The position numbers and the translations under genes were made by a program. Shown here piece after piece: positions 59,201-64,000 of a stretch of DNA of 64,000 bases (position 1 is the first letter of the stretch; every line of letters starts with the position of its first letter). The stretch covers positions 76,241,635 through 76,305,634 of the forward strand of contig NC_134365.1 of the NCBI RefSeq assembly GCF_035582795.1, written 5' to 3'. The notes beneath the pieces are model-generated. The model saw only the letters and a list, made by a program, of their open reading frames with translations. It was not told the DNA's origin and did not search any database. Origin of the DNA: Mycteria americana (lineage: Eukaryota > Chordata > Aves > Ciconiiformes > Ciconiidae).

Positions 59201-62200
59201 GCATTCACAAAAGCAAGCACTGCAGGCCTTTAGAAAAGGTGCAGGTTTTCTCTCTCTCCCGCCAGTTTTTGCCGCTACGGCGCGCTGTCTTTACTTAAGT
59301 GCTTCGCTTTGTCCTGGGCAATTCTAAGAAGGCTGGAATCGGGGGTTATTAGGAGTGGCTTATAACTCTTTGCCGAGGAAGGGTAATTGAAGTTAACCTT
59401 TAAACCCTCTGGGAAATCACTGTTTTGGATGAGGACTTTCTTGTATCAAAAGGGTTAGTTGGAAATGCAGAGCGATGTCTAATGTTCCTGCTAATGTTAA
59501 AGACAAAACTGACTTGAAACTGGATTTTTTTTTTTTTGTTGGTTTGGGTTAATGCTAAACTGAACTAATTTGAATTTACAAATAAACTGCAGTGACTGTT
59601 TAATTCTGATATCTTAATTTTAATGTTCCTGATGTGGATTCTGCAAACTAATATACCTCAGTGCTCATATAAAACCAGGCTAAATCATCATACAAAATGA
59701 TGCTATGTAAACAACCTGTGCAAGCAGAAAATAATGGCCTTTGCTTGCAAAGATGACAGCAGTCTTTCAGGATTTTTTAAAAATAGAACAGGCTCTCCAG
59801 AATTGACTATAAATTGCTGTGATGTGGAAATAGAAATTGTCTGGCACTGCGTAAAATGTGAAGAATCGTTTCCTCAAGAATTGTAATATCGACTGTTTGA
59901 GGGAACTGAAGGGATTGCTGGATTCTGTCTGTATTGCAAACACAGGCTGCATGCTAAACTACTGCTTTGCCACTAGTTCAGTCATTATACTGGCTGAGAC
60001 ACATGCTCAGTGGCTAAGGAAGAGAAATCTGGTTTTATTCATTAGTTTTACATGCATGCATGCCCTTAACTACACTAATATAGGTAAAACAGAATCTCAT
60101 TCCAGGTTTTTTTTTTTTTTCAGTTACTGTCAACCAGACTTATCCTTAAGGAAAGAAATTAAAGCAGATGCCACATCATTGTGTTACCACTTTTATGTCA
60201 CCTAAATACCTGGGTGACTTGTCCAACTATACTTTTTCAGAGATGTGCATGGTTAATGCACATGCTTTAACTTGAATTGTTCTTTTGAAGTGTCTTCATA
60301 TGGTTCTAACTGCTAGGATTAATTACAATAGGAGCTAACTCAACGCACTTTCTGGTAACCTACCACCCAAACAGGTCAGTGGATATGTGAATACCAGACC
60401 TAATCCCAATTTCTGCTAAACACCACTTGACTCTATTTCCTCAATCTCTTTCTTTTTTCTTTAAATATACTTTCTCATACATGCGTTTCTGAGAATCAGT
60501 GCAAAATATTTAGTCATATGTAGACAAGGCAAGAGTTTGATGCTCTTTGAAGAATTAATAGTCAAGGGTGAAACTGGACAGTTTGTTTCAAATGATAAGG
60601 CAGGCATGTGAAGTGATGGAGCTGCTCATTGTACTTTAAATCTACAGAGCAAACTTTGGTTGATCATGAGCAAAAAAGATTGTCAGCGAAAAAGAAATTT
60701 TCAACAACAAAGCGAATTCTTGCTGTGGCTTCACACCTTCTCTACTGCTAATTGCCTTGTGAAGCGAGCCTGAATGCATCTACAGCAGTATGGCCAAGGC
60801 AGTGTTTTCTAGGGGTCTCTGATCAGCAGTCTGCAGGAATCTTTGCACTTCTAAGACTGCTGAAGGAAGCAGACAAAAGCATGTCTCCTACCAGTAAGTG
60901 TAACATTGCAATGCCTGCTGTCTTAAGAAAAAACTTGCTGACAAGGAGAAGAGAAAATTACTGGTTTCTTTGCTGTTACTCTAGTATTCTTCCAAATGGA
61001 GTCACACAGAATGTGCGAGGAGATGAGGGAGTAGTGTAGTATGTGCACAGTCTGTGAATCAGTCTTGATGGCTCTCTGTTGAATCAGGGTGCCCTTTTGA
61101 TCTTGGGTTAATTGTTATGGTGGGCTTTAATGATGGGTGTTGCCAAGTAAAAGGTTAGTAGTTTGGAGGAGGAGAAAATAATGTGTCCTACCTGTAAGTG
61201 TTCTACTTTACATGGTGATGTCCTCTTAGCTTATGTGTTGGGGCTCTCTTGCCTATGTTGTTTAAACAAAAAGAAAATAAATCACTTCAAGTGTTTTTCT
61301 TTTCCTTTTCTCAACAACTGGAATTCTAAAGGTTTAAAACTGTATTAAATGAATTCAAGCCTGTTGTTCCTGGAAAGCAAAGTATGGTCTTCACATACTT
61401 GCAAGGAGAAAACAGACAGGCAGAACTCTTAAGATCATGGTGAAGACTATTTTTTTTTCTATCAAGCTGCTTTATTATTTTCATTTCACTCTTTTTGGTT
61501 TATGTATCAACATGATTTTTGTAGCACTTGCTTTTCAGCACTTCAGTAGAGCTTAAAGAACTAGGATACCATGTTTGTGGAGTGAAGCATGGAATCCATT
61601 TAGGGGTGGATTTGAAGAGATTATAATCCAATTTTTTTCTCTTTGAGAAGAGTTAAATAGTAGTAACAAAGAGGCGACTTCTTTTCTGACTGATGTAGAA
61701 AGGGATGTTAATGCTGTTGCTCCCGCTAACACAGGATATGGTTTAAAAAACAAACACAAAGCTATGTGGGAATCAGACGTAGGCTGGTTGCTCAGATGCG
61801 ACCAGAGGCTAGTGGTAATGTAGGCAGGACTCGAAATGAGTGCTGTAGACAAATTGGACACAAGCAGACGGGGGACTGAATAATGCAGTGAAGTTGGGGG
61901 TTGGATGATTCCTCTGTCAATTCTGTTTGAGGTGTCTGATTGCTTTGGGAAAAGGGGGAATAAACTTATTTGATCTTGCTGTGACTGGCTACCTTTTACA
62001 GTCTACGTGCAGTGAAGACATAAACAGGTTGATCCTCCTTATATTCTCCTAATAATGTGCCTTGTTTCCAGTTTGGATCAGTCTCCTCCCCATAGGTAAG
62101 AGCAGTAGCCAAAATAGGCTGATACAGATACTGTTAATTTGGGAGCACGTGCTGTTTATCAATAGGGTCAGAAAGGACAGAATAGCGAGCCAGCAGGAGG

Positions 62201-64000
62201 GAGAACTACTTTCTCCTCTCCACTGGTGTACCCCTAAATTTTCTTGTCAACCTTTCTTATACTCCCTTTTGACATTTGATACAAAGACACCATCTTGCAC
62301 CTGGAGACCTTCATACCATGGGCTTTTTAATGAGACTTCAAGTAAGGATGCTGCTTGTACTAACTGATTTGTCACAGGGAAGCTTTTTTTTCTTGCTAGG
62401 AGCCATACATCAATCCCAGATTTATTTTTACATAGGTCATTATACAGCTGCTGGTGGATAACTTTTGATTAACAATGATGATAAGATAATTGGGACCATC
62501 TGACCCAGATGTGGTAGAAGGCCTCCCTAGCTTGCAGCACCTGATCTTCCTTGCTACTCTGTCCAAAACAAATGTACCTTTCACTGCTACCTCAAGGCAT
62601 GTAGAAATCCGTCTGTAATTTGGATATGGTGGTGTATCCTTTTAGATTGTGACCTCAAGACTAATAATTCATAGCAGTAGGCTCCAAGTGATGTTTGCAG
62701 TCTTTCAGAATTGTCATTACCTTGATAGAAACATAAGCTAACATCGTGTATCTCCCATTACCCCAAAGAACTGACCAAAACATTCTGACCTTGTTAAAAC
62801 TACAGATGTGTCTCCTTGGAGATAATGACTTGATCTTTTGAGATTCCTCTTTCCATATTTTTTTCCTTTATAGCTAATTGCTACTTAACTTCAACAAAGA
62901 CAGAAAAGGCTTTCATTTTAAAGATTTCCTGCTTGTAATCAAGGATGCTGCTTTCCTGTATTTTTAAAAAAAAAAACAAAACCCTTTTGAAAAGGCAACT
63001 TCATGCCTCTTTTTTTTTAATGCTGTTTCTTCATAAGGTCTTTTTCAGTGTCATAAACTGCTTCATGTTTCTCCTGAACTTCATTTCAACAGAGGATTAC
63101 TTTGGTTCACATGAATTGGGACATAGTTTTGGTCATTCAATAAGCTATAGAACAACTGTGAAGAAAATAAAACATGATTTAAGGTAAAAAGATTTGTTAC
63201 CGTGCCCATCCTATTTTCCTTCCACATGAGCGGAAGGGTCACAGTTGCTTTAGAAATATGTGACTGAAAGAGACCACCTGAATTTGAAAGTTATTTGTTG
63301 TTCTTCCCAATCCTCCTTCTGCATTGCAGACTATTGAGTAATAAAAGTTTAGTCAAAGAAGTTTGGGAAAAAACATCAGTGGGAACAGATCCTCGAAACA
63401 GACATTTTGCATTTTCATATTCTCTAATGTGGTGACTGGCATGTCAACCTTGTTTGCTGTTGTTGGTAATGCCATCATATACTCGGACGATGAGTTGTCT
63501 TGTCTTTGGTTCTCCCTTCTTCCATCATCACTAGGAAACCCCTTTCCTCTCCGCAGGGTAAGCTCCAAGGTGTGATGCAAGTAGTTGCTTGGGATAGACA
63601 GGGATAACAGACACCACATGTGTCTCAAAGTGACATCCGAGAGTACAAGGAGGGTCTGTTCAAAAGCTGTTGCAAGCAAAGAAAATTAGGTCTTTGTTTC
63701 CTCTGTGATCTTTTCTGTGCTCTTGAATTCTCAGCCTCGTACCCTCTTTGAGCCTATTGATCAAATAGAAAGAAGGAGAATGCTTCACCATACTTTCACT
63801 TTTTCTTTATGTGCTTGCCCAACAGTGTATATATATTCTTTATGAACAGATTTTTACCCTGCAGCAGTGTGAAGCTGGCATACTTGTGTGCCCACTGGCA
63901 CAGAGCAGCAGAACTGAAGCTGAGCAGAGTCTCAAGTTTGTTTGGTTTGGTGAAGCAATGAGCCTGCTTAGGTTTGTCTTTAATTCTCTTCTCTTCTCTC
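53274..64000 (+). other. Putative intronic DNA to right edge
   Basis: No coding exon is supported. T-rich tracts include T13 at 57226-57238, followed by more T-rich sequence to 57254. If the transcription unit proposed from the CpG island is right, it continues beyond the window. Confidence 0.5.
60881..61201. repeat. Pair of 21-bp near-repeats exactly 300 bp apart
   Basis: ATGTCTCCTACCAGTAAGTG at 60881 and ATGTGTCCTACCTGTAAGTG at 61181, each followed by T, differ at two of 21 positions. Both contain GTAAGT. The flanks are not clearly related, so this may be a remnant of an old local duplication or coincidence. Confidence 0.6.

Noticed and set aside
63541-63563. CCTTTCCTCTCCGCAG-G-GTAAGC as a recursive splice site
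   Set aside because: A recursive site needs AG directly followed by GT. Here one extra G intervenes, so the signal is imperfect and may be chance.

Overview
This window is vertebrate nuclear DNA, almost certainly avian. The clearest evidence is a 5'-truncated CR1 LINE at 1583-3044 on the minus strand. It carries the 8-bp 3'-terminal repeat typical of CR1 and a reverse-transcriptase reading frame of about 440 codons. A worn CR1 3' tail lies at 42437-42478. MIR-like SINE relics and several worn palindromic 'amniote' repeats fit a bird, or more broadly a sauropsid. Gene density is very low. No complete protein-coding gene of the host can be read here, and there are no bacterial-style operons, CRISPR arrays, rRNA genes or tRNA genes that I can support.

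Left part (1 to about 24.3 kb): mostly single-copy, AT-rich, intergenic-looking DNA. It holds the CR1, two microsatellites, a (CCTTCT)n tract, two MIR-like fragments, three pieces of ancient palindromic repeats, a 19-base C run, an 18-bp perfect palindrome centred on CACGTG, and two isolated CpG-enriched patches. The patch near 10.1 kb contains a coding-looking minus-strand frame that I cannot assign.

Centre (about 24.4-25.6 kb): a strong CpG island, which is the one clear gene-control region. It contains a (GGGGCC)5 tract, an exact MEF2 site, a CArG/TATA-like box, two upstream ATGs with short frames, and a near-perfect splice donor (GTAAGT at 25160). The simplest reading is the promoter and 5'UTR-only first exon of a plus-strand gene. 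I do not recognise the gene.

Right part (about 25.2-64 kb): no convincing coding exon. This is what a long first intron would look like. The first kilobase of the putative intron has C17, C12, T17 and T15G7 homopolymer tracts. The best candidate for a second exon is a 46-base segment at 53228-53273. It has a good branch point and polypyrimidine tract, a GTAAAG donor, and an ATG in good context four bases before the donor. It remains a prediction.

I looked for an undescribed system and did not find one. The most worthwhile observations are the GGGGCC repeat inside the promoter island, the MEF2 plus CArG-like promoter layout, the candidate split-start exon, and the unassigned CpG-rich open patch at 10 kb.
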